Assembly: GCA_025356595.1 (NCBI GenBank)
Contig: JANXSQ010000323.1
Location: 1-64,000 of the forward strand
DNA length: 64,000 bases
Direction: 5' to 3'
From: Janthinobacterium sp.
GTDB lineage: Bacteria; Pseudomonadota; Gammaproteobacteria; Burkholderiales; Burkholderiaceae_D
A program made the translations under genes and the position numbers. Below, one piece after another: positions 33,565 to 41,855 of the stretch (positions are counted from its first letter, which is position 1; each line of letters begins with the position of its first letter). Under the pieces are notes generated by a model that had not been told where the DNA came from, ran no database searches, and saw only the letters and a list, made by a program, of their open reading frames with translations.

Positions 33565-33783
33565 ATGTTTTGCAGTACATCAATCGGAATGCATTTGTTC
33601 AAGGGCGTAGCGGCGTTCACGCTGATCGCACTCGCCATTTATTTGGGTAGCAGCCAGTTGCTGCTGGCCGTCCCGATGGTCATTGGCGCCATTTTTCTGT
33701 TGCGCGGCTGTCCTATGTGTTGGCTGAAGGGCTTGCTTAAAACAATCGAAAACCGCCGCAAGCAGAAGTCAGAACAAGCCTAG
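33565..33783 (+). CDS. Small membrane protein, CPMCW motif
   Basis: 72 aa, two hydrophobic stretches (GVAAFTLIALAIYLG and LLLAVPMVIGAIFLLRG) followed by CPMCWLKGLLKTIENRRKQK. The layout parallels the preceding DUF2892 protein, suggesting a related or duplicated gene. GGAGGG precedes the ATG. Function unknown; the CPxC pair could bind metal or be redox-active (inference). Confidence 0.6.
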   Translation: MFCSTSIGMHLFKGVAAFTLIALAIYLGSSQLLLAVPMVIGAIFLLRGCPMCWLKGLLKTIENRRKQKSEQA

Positions 33784-33835
33784 CCAGCAGAGCGCCAACG
33801 GTGCCAGACATCTGCCGGCCCAGTGCGGAATGGCA

Positions 33836-33868
33836 GCAGTCTTAACGAGCATTGCTCCTTAAGACTGC
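33836..33868. terminator. Hairpin after the small membrane proteins
   Basis: GCAGTCTTAA (33836-33845) pairs perfectly with TTAAGACTGC (33859-33868), loop 13 bases. A weak T-run lies at 33885-33889, so termination is possible but the layout is not classical; it may instead be an operator dyad before the next gene fragment. Confidence 0.4.
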
Positions 33869-33902
33869 TCAGCGAATAAAATAATTTTTCTGGAGTAACT
33901 AG

Positions 33903-34185
33903 ATGGCGATTGAGCAATCCAACCCGTCAGCGACCGCTTTACGGCCCCGCGCCGCGGATCCTGTTGCCACTCAAAAGTGGCCGGCCGGGACGCGTCAAGG
34001 CGGTGCTGTGTCTGGTTTTGCTGACGGCCAGCGCTGTCGGCGGCCGTATGTGGTGGCGCAGTTATTATTTTGAGCAAACGGATAATGCCTATCTGGCAGG
34101 CCACGTCGGCACCATTTCTTCGCGCATCCCGGGCGTCGTCAGCAAGGTTCTGGTATCTGAGAAGCTGTTGGTGCATCAGGACTAG
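33903..34185 (+). pseudogene. Broken HlyD/EmrA-type membrane-fusion protein gene
   Basis: The ATG at 33903 (after TGGAG) gives MAIEQSNPSATALRPRAADP. The recognisable membrane-fusion sequence (VKAVLCLVLLTASAVGG helix, then YYFEQTDNAYLAGHVGTISS and RIPGVVSKVLVSE) is in another frame, so a frameshift lies near 34000. The frame then hits TAG at 34183 after only about 90 residues, where intact EmrA/HlyD proteins have 350-400. Start of an efflux-pump adaptor, decayed and truncated. Confidence 0.7.
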
Positions 34186-34312
34186 GCACCGCTCAGGATA
34201 AGATGCCATGCAGCAGCGTTTCCGGGAAGGGCTGCAGCAGTTCTGCTATGTATTGCAAATGCCGCATTAAATATCTGTACTTTGGCGTGCAGCATAATAA
34301 TGCTTGCATAGA

Positions 34313-34318
34313 TATAAT
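34313..34318 (+). promoter_or_regulatory. Candidate -10 element before the second ECF sigma gene
   Basis: A perfect TATAAT lies 61 bases before the sigma-factor ATG in an AT-rich stretch. No good -35 at the right spacing is visible, so the assignment is weak. Confidence 0.3.
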
Positions 34319-34378
34319 TTCACTCGGCAAGCGCTATTGCCGCATCTTCGCCGACTTTTTTATCCTCTCCTCCTGCCC

Positions 34379-34930
34379 ATGATCCATATCGAAGGACAAC
34401 TGATTGAAGATGCCTGCAAAGGCAATCTCGCCGCCATAGAGAAGCTGTTGCTGATCTCGCAACCAGATTTGAAGCGCTTCGCGCGCCGTTCCTGTGCGAC
34501 CAGCGAAGATGCGGAGGACGCGGTACAAGTAGCGCTTTGGAAACTGCATCGGAAGATCGGTACTTTGCGCGCCGTCTCGGCCTTGGCCAGCTGGATGTTC
34601 CGTATCATTGAACGGGAGTGCTACCGCCTGTTCCGGATGCAAAGAAAAACGGAAGAGCTGACCGAACTGGTCGAGGAGTCCATGCAGCACCCGCCGGAGC
34701 CGCACGCCTTGCGCCAGGATCTTGCTGCGGCGATGTCGGCCTTGCCGGCGGAATACCGTGAAGTGCTGATACTGCGCGACGTCGACGAATTCACGGCGCC
34801 GGAAGTGGCGGCGCATCTGAATATTTCAGTGTCTGCCGTCAAGAGCCGCTTGCACCGCGCCCGCGCCATGATGCGCGAGGGGCTGATGGCAAGCGGCTAC
34901 GTGTCGGCCTATCTGGAGGCGGCGGCCTAA
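34379..34930 (+). CDS. ECF-type sigma factor (island-borne)
   Basis: Sigma-70 family protein, 183 aa from MIHIEGQLIED. Region 2: RRSCATSEDAEDAVQVALWKL and LASWMFRIIERECYRLFR; region 4: LPAEYREVLILRDVDEFTAP then VAAHLNISVSAVKSRLHRARAMMREGL. No anti-sigma follows. The TAA stop (34928-34930) is inside the terminal repeat of the TIR element, so the native end may have been altered by insertion. Its lower GC content than the backbone supports acquisition. Target genes unknown; the preceding membrane proteins are candidates. Confidence 0.82.
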   Translation: MIHIEGQLIEDACKGNLAAIEKLLLISQPDLKRFARRSCATSEDAEDAVQVALWKLHRKIGTLRAVSALASWMFRIIERECYRLFRMQRKTEELTELVEESMQHPPEPHALRQDLAAAMSALPAEYREVLILRDVDEFTAPEVAAHLNISVSAVKSRLHRARAMMREGLMASGYVSAYLEAAA

Positions 34931-35092
34931 GAGCCTATCCCAGTAGACGAAGCGCCGCCTGCTGCCGGCCCCCCGGAAGCGGGGACGGCGTTGCTCGTCG
35001 TAGCATGGCTAGCCATGCGTCCTCCTCCCGCCTTGTCCGCGCTCCCGATGGAGCAACATCCGGCGACGCTCCCTACTGGGATTGGCTCTTAG
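34927..35092. mobile_element. Complete TIR/MITE-like element (166 bp)
   Basis: Left terminal repeat CTAAGAGCCTATCCCAGTAG (34927-34946) and right repeat 35073-35092 are inverted with one mismatch. The interior holds the 16-base palindrome GCATGGCTAGCCATGC (35003-35018) and no open frame. The left end supplies the TAA of the ECF gene and the right end supplies the TAA of the PaaK-like gene. A truncated inverted copy is at 32849-32967. Size and structure fit a non-autonomous MITE. Confidence 0.85.
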
Positions 35093-36339
35093 CTGTAGTC
35101 GCGCCGGTCGTCGATGATTTTGCCGTCGGCCGGCAGGCTGCCCGGCGCGACGATGCACACTTCGCCGCGCAGCTTGGTCAGTTCGCGTATCGTCACGACG
35201 ATGGCCGCCGCCGCGTCGCCCGGCTGGGCCATTTCGCAATGCAGCGTCATGGTTTCGGCGCCGATGCGTCCCGTCAGCACCAGGCGCGCCCTGGCCACGC
35301 CGGCGTGGCGGCGCGCGATCTCGTGCACCTGCGAGGGGTGGACGAACATGGCGCGCACCTTGGTCGACTGGTCGGCCCGCCCCAGCCAGCCCTTGATGCG
35401 CACGTTGCTGCGCGCGCCGCCGCCGCCCTCTCCCCCGACCAGGATGGCCGACAGGTCGCCGGTGGCGAAGCGGATCAGCGGGTAGTCGGCGTTGAACAGC
35501 GTCACCAGCACCTCGCCGATCTCGCCCGGCGCGACCGGTTCGCCGCTGCCGGGGTGGACGATCTCCAGCAGCACGTCCTCGTCGAGCACCATGCCGGCGT
35601 CGAGCTGGCCGCCGCTGGCCGTTTCGTAGGCGATGCTGCCGATGTCGGCCGAGGCGTAGGTCTGGAACACCTGCGCCACGCCGTTGGCGCGGAACCAGGC
35701 GCGCAGCGATTCGGGCAGCGCCTCGGCGCCCATCACGGCGCGCCGCACGCTGCTGATGTCGGCGCCCATGGCCTGCGCCTTTTCGATGATCAGCTTGAGG
35801 AAGGAGGGCGTGCCGATGTAGGTGTCGGGGCGCAGTTCGGCCATCGCCTGGACCTGCATTTCGGTCTGTCCGCTGCCGGCCGGGATGACGGTGCAGCCGA
35901 TGCGCGCGGCGCCGCCCTCGACCATGAAGGCGGCCGGCGTGAAGTGGTAGGAGAAGCAGTTCTGCAGCAGGCCGCCGGCGCGCACGCCGGCCGCGTACAT
36001 GGGCCGGGCGAAGCGCCACCAGTCGGCGCCGCGCCCCTCCGGGTCGTAGATCGGGCCGGGCGACATGAAGACGCGCGCCAGGTCCCCGGTGGCGGTGCTG
36101 GTCAGGCCGCCGAAGGGATGGGCTTCGCGCTGCAGGCGCTGCAGGTCGGACTTGCGCGTCACCGGCAGGCGCGCCAGCGCGGCGCGGCTGTCGACGGCGG
36201 CGGCGTCGACGCCGGCCAGGATGCGCGCCCAGCCGGGCGCGCGCTGGGCCTGGGCGATCAGCAGCGGCAGGCGCGCCATCAACTCGCGTTCGCGCACCGC
36301 GGGCGGGCGTTGTTCCAGGCTGTCGAGCGTATCGGTCAT
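35089..36339 (-). CDS. PaaK-like acyl/aryl-CoA ligase (AMP-dependent)
   Basis: 416-aa adenylate-forming enzyme resembling phenylacetate-CoA ligases: TYIGTPSFLKLIIEKAQ, RRAVMGAEALPESLRAWF, QTYASADIGSIAYET and a C-terminal RIKGWLGRADQSTKVRAMFVHP region. It should activate a carboxylic acid as a CoA thioester. It is the last gene of the Liv-type operon; its ATG overlaps the stop of the MmcQ gene. The stop codon lies in the neighbouring TIR element. Substrate unknown; an aromatic acid is an inference from PaaK similarity. Confidence 0.8.
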   Translation of the reverse strand: MTDTLDSLEQRPPAVRERELMARLPLLIAQAQRAPGWARILAGVDAAAVDSRAALARLPVTRKSDLQRLQREAHPFGGLTSTATGDLARVFMSPGPIYDPEGRGADWWRFARPMYAAGVRAGGLLQNCFSYHFTPAAFMVEGGAARIGCTVIPAGSGQTEMQVQAMAELRPDTYIGTPSFLKLIIEKAQAMGADISSVRRAVMGAEALPESLRAWFRANGVAQVFQTYASADIGSIAYETASGGQLDAGMVLDEDVLLEIVHPGSGEPVAPGEIGEVLVTLFNADYPLIRFATGDLSAILVGGEGGGGARSNVRIKGWLGRADQSTKVRAMFVHPSQVHEIARRHAGVARARLVLTGRIGAETMTLHCEMAQPGDAAAAIVVTIRELTKLRGEVCIVAPGSLPADGKIIDDRRDYS

Positions 36340-36692
36340 TTTTCCTGCCCTTCCATGTCACGTTGCAGTTTCTTGGTCAACTTGGAGAAGACCAGTTGGT
36401 AGGCGCGTTGCAGCAGGGCCGCCGCCTCGCGGTCGTCGAGCGCCTCGGGGGCGGTGATCTGCACCCATTTCGCCCGCGCCAGATAGGGCGCCGGGACGAT
36501 GCCGGGCCGGTCGGTGAGTTCGAGGAAGCGCCCGTCCTCGACCTTGAAGCTGAGCCTCGCCTCGCCGCGGCCGTGGCTGACCAGGGCGAACATCTTCAGG
36601 CCGATCGTGAACACCTGCGTGCCGCCCCATTTCTCGTCTTCCCGGGCGCCCGGCATGGCGCGGCACAGCGCCATCGCTTGTGGCAGATTCAT
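36336..36692 (-). CDS. MmcQ/YjbR family protein
   Basis: 118 aa, with CRAMPGAREDEKWGGTQVFTIG, MFALVSHGRGEARLSFKV and YLARAKWVQI, the standard MmcQ/YjbR fold signature. Usually annotated DNA-binding, but the biochemical role is unclear. It is coupled by a 4-base overlap to the PaaK-like gene and lies 8 bases downstream of livF. Confidence 0.85.
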   Translation of the reverse strand: MNLPQAMALCRAMPGAREDEKWGGTQVFTIGLKMFALVSHGRGEARLSFKVEDGRFLELTDRPGIVPAPYLARAKWVQITAPEALDDREAAALLQRAYQLVFSKLTKKLQRDMEGQEK

Positions 36693-36700
36693 GGCGCTCC

Positions 36701-37516
36701 TCAGGCCAGCCAGCGTTTGCGGCGGCGGTAGAATTTCATGTCGCGGAAGCTCTTGCGCCCGGCGCCGGAGACGCCCAGGTAGAATTCCTTGACGTCCTCG
36801 TTGCTGGCCAGTTCGGCGGCGGCGCCCTCCATGACGACGCGGCCGTTCTCCAGGATGTAGCCGAAGTCCGCGTAGCGCAGCGCGACGTTGGTGTTTTGCT
36901 CGGCCAGCAGGAAGGAGACGTTTTCCTTGTGGTTCAGGTCCTTGACGATGCCGAAGATCTCTTCGACGATCTGCGGCGCGATGCCCATCGACGGCTCGTC
37001 GAGCAGGATCATGGACGGCTTGGCCATCAGGGCGCGGCCGATGGCGCACATCTGCTGCTCGCCGCCGGAGGTGTAGCCGGCCTGGCTGGCGCGGCGCTCG
37101 CGCAGGCGCGGGAAGTAGTGGTAGACCTTGTCGAGCGACTCCTTCAGCTCGGCGCGCGAGATCTGCCGCGTGTAGGCGCCGGTGAGCAGGTTTTCCTCTA
37201 TCGTCAGGTGGCCGAAGCAGTGGCGCCCCTCCATCACCTGCGACAGGCCGCGCTTGACCAGTTCGTTCGGCGTCAGCTGGTCGACGCGCTCGCCGCGGAA
37301 CTGCACCTCGCCCTTGGTGACGTCGCCGCGCTCGCCGCGCAGCAGCGTCGAGATGGTTTTCAGGGTGGTCGATTTGCCGGCGCCGTTGGCGCCCAGCAGG
37401 GCGACGATCTTGCCCTGCGGGACTTGCAGCGAGACGCCCTTCAGGACCAGGATCACGTGGTCGTAGATGACTTCGATGTTGTTGACCGACAGGTAGGGCT
37501 GGCTGGCTGTTGTCAT
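36701..37516 (-). CDS. livF: Liv-type ABC transporter ATPase (LivF-like)
   Basis: 271-aa ATPase of a branched-chain-amino-acid-type (HAAT) importer. Walker A GANGAGKST near residue 45, Q-loop, TSGGEQQMCAIGRALMAKPSMILLDEP (signature plus Walker B) near 145-175. A C-terminal extension (about 30 residues beyond usual LivF) ends in a basic YRRRKRW tail. Works with LivG, LivH, LivM and the binding protein in the same operon. Confidence 0.9.
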   Translation of the reverse strand: MTTASQPYLSVNNIEVIYDHVILVLKGVSLQVPQGKIVALLGANGAGKSTTLKTISTLLRGERGDVTKGEVQFRGERVDQLTPNELVKRGLSQVMEGRHCFGHLTIEENLLTGAYTRQISRAELKESLDKVYHYFPRLRERRASQAGYTSGGEQQMCAIGRALMAKPSMILLDEPSMGIAPQIVEEIFGIVKDLNHKENVSFLLAEQNTNVALRYADFGYILENGRVVMEGAAAELASNEDVKEFYLGVSGAGRKSFRDMKFYRRRKRWLA

Positions 37517-37607
37517 GGCTGTTTTTCAAAGAGTTAAAGCGCGGCGCTGCGGGCCGGGCGGCGGCGGGGCGGCGGGCCCGCGGCCCGCATCCCCGCCGGC
37601 GGCATGC

Positions 37608-38921
37608 CTATTTCATGCAGGCCGGGGTGATTTTTTTCTCGGCCGCGTACCTGGCCGCCGATTCGTCGACCAGGCGCCGCGTCAGCGCCTTGTCGCCGAC
37701 GATCCAGTTGGGCGTGATGGCGTTCCACTTCTTGCCGTCCCACTGCTGCACCTTGACGGCGCCGGAGCCCTCGTGGTCCTCGCAACTGGTCTTCACGGTC
37801 GGGAACATGCCCAGCGCGCCGACGGCCTTCTGGCGCGCCTCGTCGATGTTCAGGTTCTCCAGGCCCCAGCGCACCTGCTCGCCGCTCATCGGCTTGCCCT
37901 TGCCGAAGTGCTCCTGGGCGGCGCGGATGGCCTCCACCCAGAGGATGCCGGCGGTGACGCCGCGCATGTGGTAGACCGAGTTGACGCGCGCGTGGTCGGC
38001 CAGGTTGCCCTTGCCGGCGGCGTAGAGTTTCTTGCTGATGTCGTCCATCACCGGATAATTGCCCGGCGTGTTGAAGGTCATCGCGCTGTAGCCCTTGGCG
38101 GCGTCGCCGGAGGGGATGGTGTCCTCCTCCGAGCCGGCCCACCAGACGCCCAGCATCTTTTCGCGCGGGAAGCCGTTGCGCTGCGCCGTCTTGATGGCCA
38201 CCGAATTCATCACGCCCCAGCCCCACAGGATCACGTAGTCGGGATTGGCCTGGCGGATCTGCAACCACTGCGACTGCTGCTCGCTGCCCGGCGGCGCCAC
38301 GGCGATTTTGACCAGCTCGAAGCCGTACTGTTTGGACAAGGCCTCGAGCACCGGCAGCGGCTCCTTGCCGAAGGCCGAGTCGTGGTACAGGTGCACGATC
38401 TTCTTGCCCTTCAGTTTGTCCATCCCGCCGCTCTTCTCGCCCAGGTACTTGATCATGCCGGCGGCCTGGTTCCAGTAGCTGGTGATGAGCGGGAAGACGT
38501 AGGGGAAGGTCTTGCCGTTGGCGGCGTCGGAGCGGCCGTAGCCGAGCATCGTCAGGGGGATCTTGTCCTGCGCGATGCGGTCGAGGATGCCGTAGGCGAC
38601 GCCGGTCGAAAGCGGCTCGACCAGGGTGGCGCCGCCGTTCTTGGTCTTCAGGCGCTCGTAGCATTCGATGCCGCGCGAGGGGTTGTATTCGGTTTCGCAC
38701 TCCTCCCAGCTGATCTTGACGCCGTTCACGCCGCCGGACAGGTTGACCAGGTTGAAGTAGTCGATGACGCCGCCGTAGAAGCCGGAGCCGCCGGCCGCGT
38801 AGGGGCCGACGCGGTAGGACGGCAGGGCGATGAATTGTTCCTGCGCCAGCGCGGCGCCGGCGGCGGTCAGGGCGGCGGCGCCGATGGCGGCGCCCAGCAA
38901 CAGCGATTTGATGCTCTTCAT
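37608..38921 (-). CDS. Liv-type ABC substrate-binding protein
   Basis: 437-aa periplasmic binding protein (type I fold) with a signal peptide (LLLGAAIGAAALTAAGAALA, cleavage before QEQF). Lobe marks: GGVNGVKISWEECETEYNPS, KIVHLYHDSAFGKEPLP, NPDYVILWGWGVMNSVAIK. It is longer than LivJ/K and resembles the subgroup linked with aromatic or dicarboxylic compounds next to CoA ligases, so the ligand is probably not a branched-chain amino acid (inference). Separated by 71 bases from livM and 91 from livF. Confidence 0.88.
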   Translation of the reverse strand: MKSIKSLLLGAAIGAAALTAAGAALAQEQFIALPSYRVGPYAAGGSGFYGGVIDYFNLVNLSGGVNGVKISWEECETEYNPSRGIECYERLKTKNGGATLVEPLSTGVAYGILDRIAQDKIPLTMLGYGRSDAANGKTFPYVFPLITSYWNQAAGMIKYLGEKSGGMDKLKGKKIVHLYHDSAFGKEPLPVLEALSKQYGFELVKIAVAPPGSEQQSQWLQIRQANPDYVILWGWGVMNSVAIKTAQRNGFPREKMLGVWWAGSEEDTIPSGDAAKGYSAMTFNTPGNYPVMDDISKKLYAAGKGNLADHARVNSVYHMRGVTAGILWVEAIRAAQEHFGKGKPMSGEQVRWGLENLNIDEARQKAVGALGMFPTVKTSCEDHEGSGAVKVQQWDGKKWNAITPNWIVGDKALTRRLVDESAARYAAEKKITPACMK

Positions 38922-38992
38922 TGCGTTGTCTCCTCGGTGATTCGATGAAATTGCATGCGTGTCGGACTGCGTTCCGTGTCTCCCGGCCCGGC

Positions 38993-40051
38993 CTAGTGCG
39001 GGAAGGGCCACAGACGCAGTTTCTCTTTCGCGATCTGCCATAAACGCGCCAGGCCGTGCGGCTCGACGATCAAGAAAAACACGATCAGGGCGCCGAACAC
39101 CATCAGTTCCAGGTTCGAGGCCACGTTGGTCGGCAGCGACAGCGCGTGCGCCAGTATATTCAGGAAAATCGGCAGCAGCACGATGAAGGCGGCGCCCAGG
39201 AAGGAGCCGAGGATGGAGCCGACGCCGCCGATGATGATCATGAACAGGATGCGGAAGGACAGGTCGAGGTTGTAGGCTTCCGGCTCGACCGTGCCGAGGT
39301 AGGCGTAGGCGTACAGCGCGCCGGCCACGCCGCAGTAGAAGGAGCTGACGGCGAAGGCCAGCAGCTTGGTGCGCATGGGCCGGAAGCCGATCACCTCGGC
39401 GGCCATGTCCATGTCGCGCACCGCCATCCAGGAGCGCCCGACGTTGGAGCGGATCATGTTCTTGGCCAGCAGCGCCAGCACCGACACGATGGCCAGCACC
39501 AGCACGTATTTGCTGGCCGGGGTGTCGAACTGGTAGCCGAGGATGCTCATCTTCTGCGCCGTGATGACGCCCGAGGAGCTGTAGTTGGTCAGGTAGGGGA
39601 TCTTGGTCAGGCACCAGACCACGAAGAACTGCGTGGCCAGGGTCGAGGCGGCCAGATAGAAGCCGCGGATGCGCAGCGAGGGCAGGCCGAAGGCGATGCC
39701 GACCATGGCCGCGCACAGGCCGCCCAGCGCGAAGGCGAGCAGGATGGGCATGCCGGGCATGCGCGCGACGAAGTTGTAGGAGGCGAAGGCGCCCACCGCC
39801 ATGAAGGCGGCCGTGCCCAGCGAGAGCTGGCCGGCGTAGCCGGTCAGGATGTTCAGGCCGAGCGCGGCGAGGGCGAAGATCAGAAACGGAATCATGATCG
39901 CCGACAGCGTGTAGGCCGAGGCGACGAAGGGCAGCACCAGCAGCGCCACGGCCAGCGTGAGCAGCAGCGCGACGCGGTCCTGGCGGATCGGCAGGATCTG
40001 GTTGTCGGCCTGGTAGCTGGTCTTGAATTGTCCTGCTTCGCGGTAGATCAT
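38993..40051 (-). CDS. livM: Liv-type ABC permease (LivM-like)
   Basis: 352-aa permease with about ten helices. Typical segments are ALAALGLNILTGYAGQLSLGTAAFMAVGAF, the EAA-like loop DMDMAAEVIGFRPMRTKLLAFAVSSFYCGVAGALYAY, and GGVGSILGSFLGAAFIVLLPIFL. Forms the membrane channel with LivH. Confidence 0.9.
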   Translation of the reverse strand: MIYREAGQFKTSYQADNQILPIRQDRVALLLTLAVALLVLPFVASAYTLSAIMIPFLIFALAALGLNILTGYAGQLSLGTAAFMAVGAFASYNFVARMPGMPILLAFALGGLCAAMVGIAFGLPSLRIRGFYLAASTLATQFFVVWCLTKIPYLTNYSSSGVITAQKMSILGYQFDTPASKYVLVLAIVSVLALLAKNMIRSNVGRSWMAVRDMDMAAEVIGFRPMRTKLLAFAVSSFYCGVAGALYAYAYLGTVEPEAYNLDLSFRILFMIIIGGVGSILGSFLGAAFIVLLPIFLNILAHALSLPTNVASNLELMVFGALIVFFLIVEPHGLARLWQIAKEKLRLWPFPH

Positions 40052-40109
40052 GTGTGTCCTTGGTGGTGAGGCCGGGTGTTCGGCTGGTCTGTTGCGGAGG
40101 CCCGGCCGG

Positions 40110-41012
40110 CTATATCCTGCGGATGATTTTTTCGCCGAACAGGCCTTCCGGGCGCACCAGCAAAAAGAGCAGCGCCAGCACGTAGGGGAACCAGCCTTCG
40201 ATGCCGCCGCCGACCAGCGGTCCCAGATAGACCTCGGCCAGCTTCTCCGAGGCGCCGATGATCAGGCCGCCGACGATGGCGCCCGGCACCGAGGTGAAGC
40301 CGCCCAGTATCAGCACCGGCAGCGCCTTCAGGGCGATGAAGGTGAGGGCGAACTGGACGCCGTTGCGGGCGCCCCTCAGCAGGCCGGCGACCAGCGCCAC
40401 CAGCCCGGCCACCGACCACACCACGGCCCAGATGCGCTGCAGGGGAATGCCCACCGCCAGCGCGGCCTGGTGGTCGTCGGCCACGGCGCGCAGCGCGCGG
40501 CCCACCTTGGTCTTCGAGAACAGCAGGGCCAGCGCCGTCACCAGCAGGGCGCAGATGGCGGCCGCGACGACGTCGAACTGCGAGACGATGATGTTGAACT
40601 TGTCGAGCAGGTACTGGATCGGCACGTCCTCGATGGGCAGGTCCAGCTTGTGCACCTGCGAGCCCCAGATGAGTTGCGCCAGGCCCTCGATGAAGAAGGC
40701 CAGGCCGATGGTGGCCATGAACAGGGTGATCTCGGGCTGGTTCACGAGCGGGCGCAGGACCACTTTTTCGATGGCCATGCCGAGCGCGATCATGACGAGC
40801 ATGGTGACGGGGATGGCGACCCACAGCGGGGCGCCGAACTTGTCGACGATGCCGACGCAGGTCAGGGCGGCGAAGAACACCATCGCGCCCTGGGCGAAGT
40901 TGAACACGCCGGAGGCCTTGTAGATCAGCACGAAGCCGATCGCCACCAGCGCGTACATGACGCCCGAGAGCAGGCCGCCGATCAGTACCTCGAAGAAAAA
41001 ACTGATGTTCAT
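40110..41012 (-). CDS. livH: Liv-type ABC permease (LivH-like)
   Basis: 300-aa permease: GLLSGVMYALVAIGFVLIYKASGVFNFAQGAMVFFAAL at the N-terminus, RAVADDHQAALAVGIPLQRI loop near 200, and LPVLILGGFTSVPGAIVGGLIIG. Pairs with LivM. Ten bases separate it from livG. Confidence 0.9.
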   Translation of the reverse strand: MNISFFFEVLIGGLLSGVMYALVAIGFVLIYKASGVFNFAQGAMVFFAALTCVGIVDKFGAPLWVAIPVTMLVMIALGMAIEKVVLRPLVNQPEITLFMATIGLAFFIEGLAQLIWGSQVHKLDLPIEDVPIQYLLDKFNIIVSQFDVVAAAICALLVTALALLFSKTKVGRALRAVADDHQAALAVGIPLQRIWAVVWSVAGLVALVAGLLRGARNGVQFALTFIALKALPVLILGGFTSVPGAIVGGLIIGASEKLAEVYLGPLVGGGIEGWFPYVLALLFLLVRPEGLFGEKIIRRI

Positions 41013-41021
41013 CTGCTTCCC

Positions 41022-41855
41022 TTAATGTGCCACGCCGAGGTAGGCGTTGATGACGTCCTGGTTGTTGCGCACCGCGTCGGGCGTGCCGTCGCCGATTTTC
41101 TTGCCGTAGTCGAGCACCACGACGCGGTCGGAGATGTCCATCACCACGCCCATGTCGTGCTCGATGAGGACGATGGTGGTGCCGAACTGGTCGTTGACGT
41201 CGAGGATGAAGCGGCACATGTCCTGTTTCTCCTCGACGTTCATGCCGGCCATCGGTTCGTCGAGCAGCAGGATGTCCGGTTCGGCCGCCAGCGCGCGGCC
41301 CAGCTCGACGCGCTTTTGCAGGCCGTAGGGCAGGCGCCCCACCGGCGTCTTGCGGATCGCCTGGATCTCCAGGAAGTCGATGACCTGCTCGGCCTTCTCG
41401 CGGTGGGCGATCTCCTCGCGCCGCGCCGGCCCCCAGTACAGGGCCTGGAGGAGGAAATTCGACTTCATCTTCAGGTTGCGCCCGGTCATGATGTTGTCGA
41501 GCACCGTCATGCCCTTGAACAGGGCGATGTTCTGGAAGGTGCGCGCGATGCCGGACTTGGCGGCGGCGTAGCAATCCATGCCCTTGCGGTGTTCGCCGCG
41601 GTAGATGATTTCGCCCTTCTGCGGCCGGTAGACGCCGTTGATGACGTTCAGCATCGAGCTCTTGCCGGCGCCGTTCGGGCCGATGATGGCGCGGATCTCG
41701 TGCTGTCTGACGTCGAAGGAGATGTCGGTGAGCGCCTTCACGCCGCCGAAGGAGAGGGAAATGTTTTTCAGGTCGAGGATCACCGGGCCGGTCTTGCGCC
41801 CGGTGCCGAAATGACCGTCCGGTTCGTTCATCAGCATCGTCTCTGTCTCCCTCAT
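41022..41855 (-). CDS. livG: Liv-type ABC transporter ATPase (LivG-like)
   Basis: 277-aa ATPase. Walker A GPNGAGKSS near residue 60, LPYGLQKRVELGRALAAEPDILLLDEP near 165-190, switch H-loop LIEHDMGVVMDI. The first 25 residues form an extension before the core; an ATG seven codons in (MNEPDGH) is an alternative start. Overlaps the CoA ligase gene by 4 bases. Confidence 0.9.
   Translation of the reverse strand: MRETETMLMNEPDGHFGTGRKTGPVILDLKNISLSFGGVKALTDISFDVRQHEIRAIIGPNGAGKSSMLNVINGVYRPQKGEIIYRGEHRKGMDCYAAAKSGIARTFQNIALFKGMTVLDNIMTGRNLKMKSNFLLQALYWGPARREEIAHREKAEQVIDFLEIQAIRKTPVGRLPYGLQKRVELGRALAAEPDILLLDEPMAGMNVEEKQDMCRFILDVNDQFGTTIVLIEHDMGVVMDISDRVVVLDYGKKIGDGTPDAVRNNQDVINAYLGVAH

Noticed and set aside
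32849..35092. The 2-kb island considered as a composite transposon with its own transposase
   Set aside because: The only transposase is a frameshifted C-terminal remnant, and one of the two flanking elements lacks an end.
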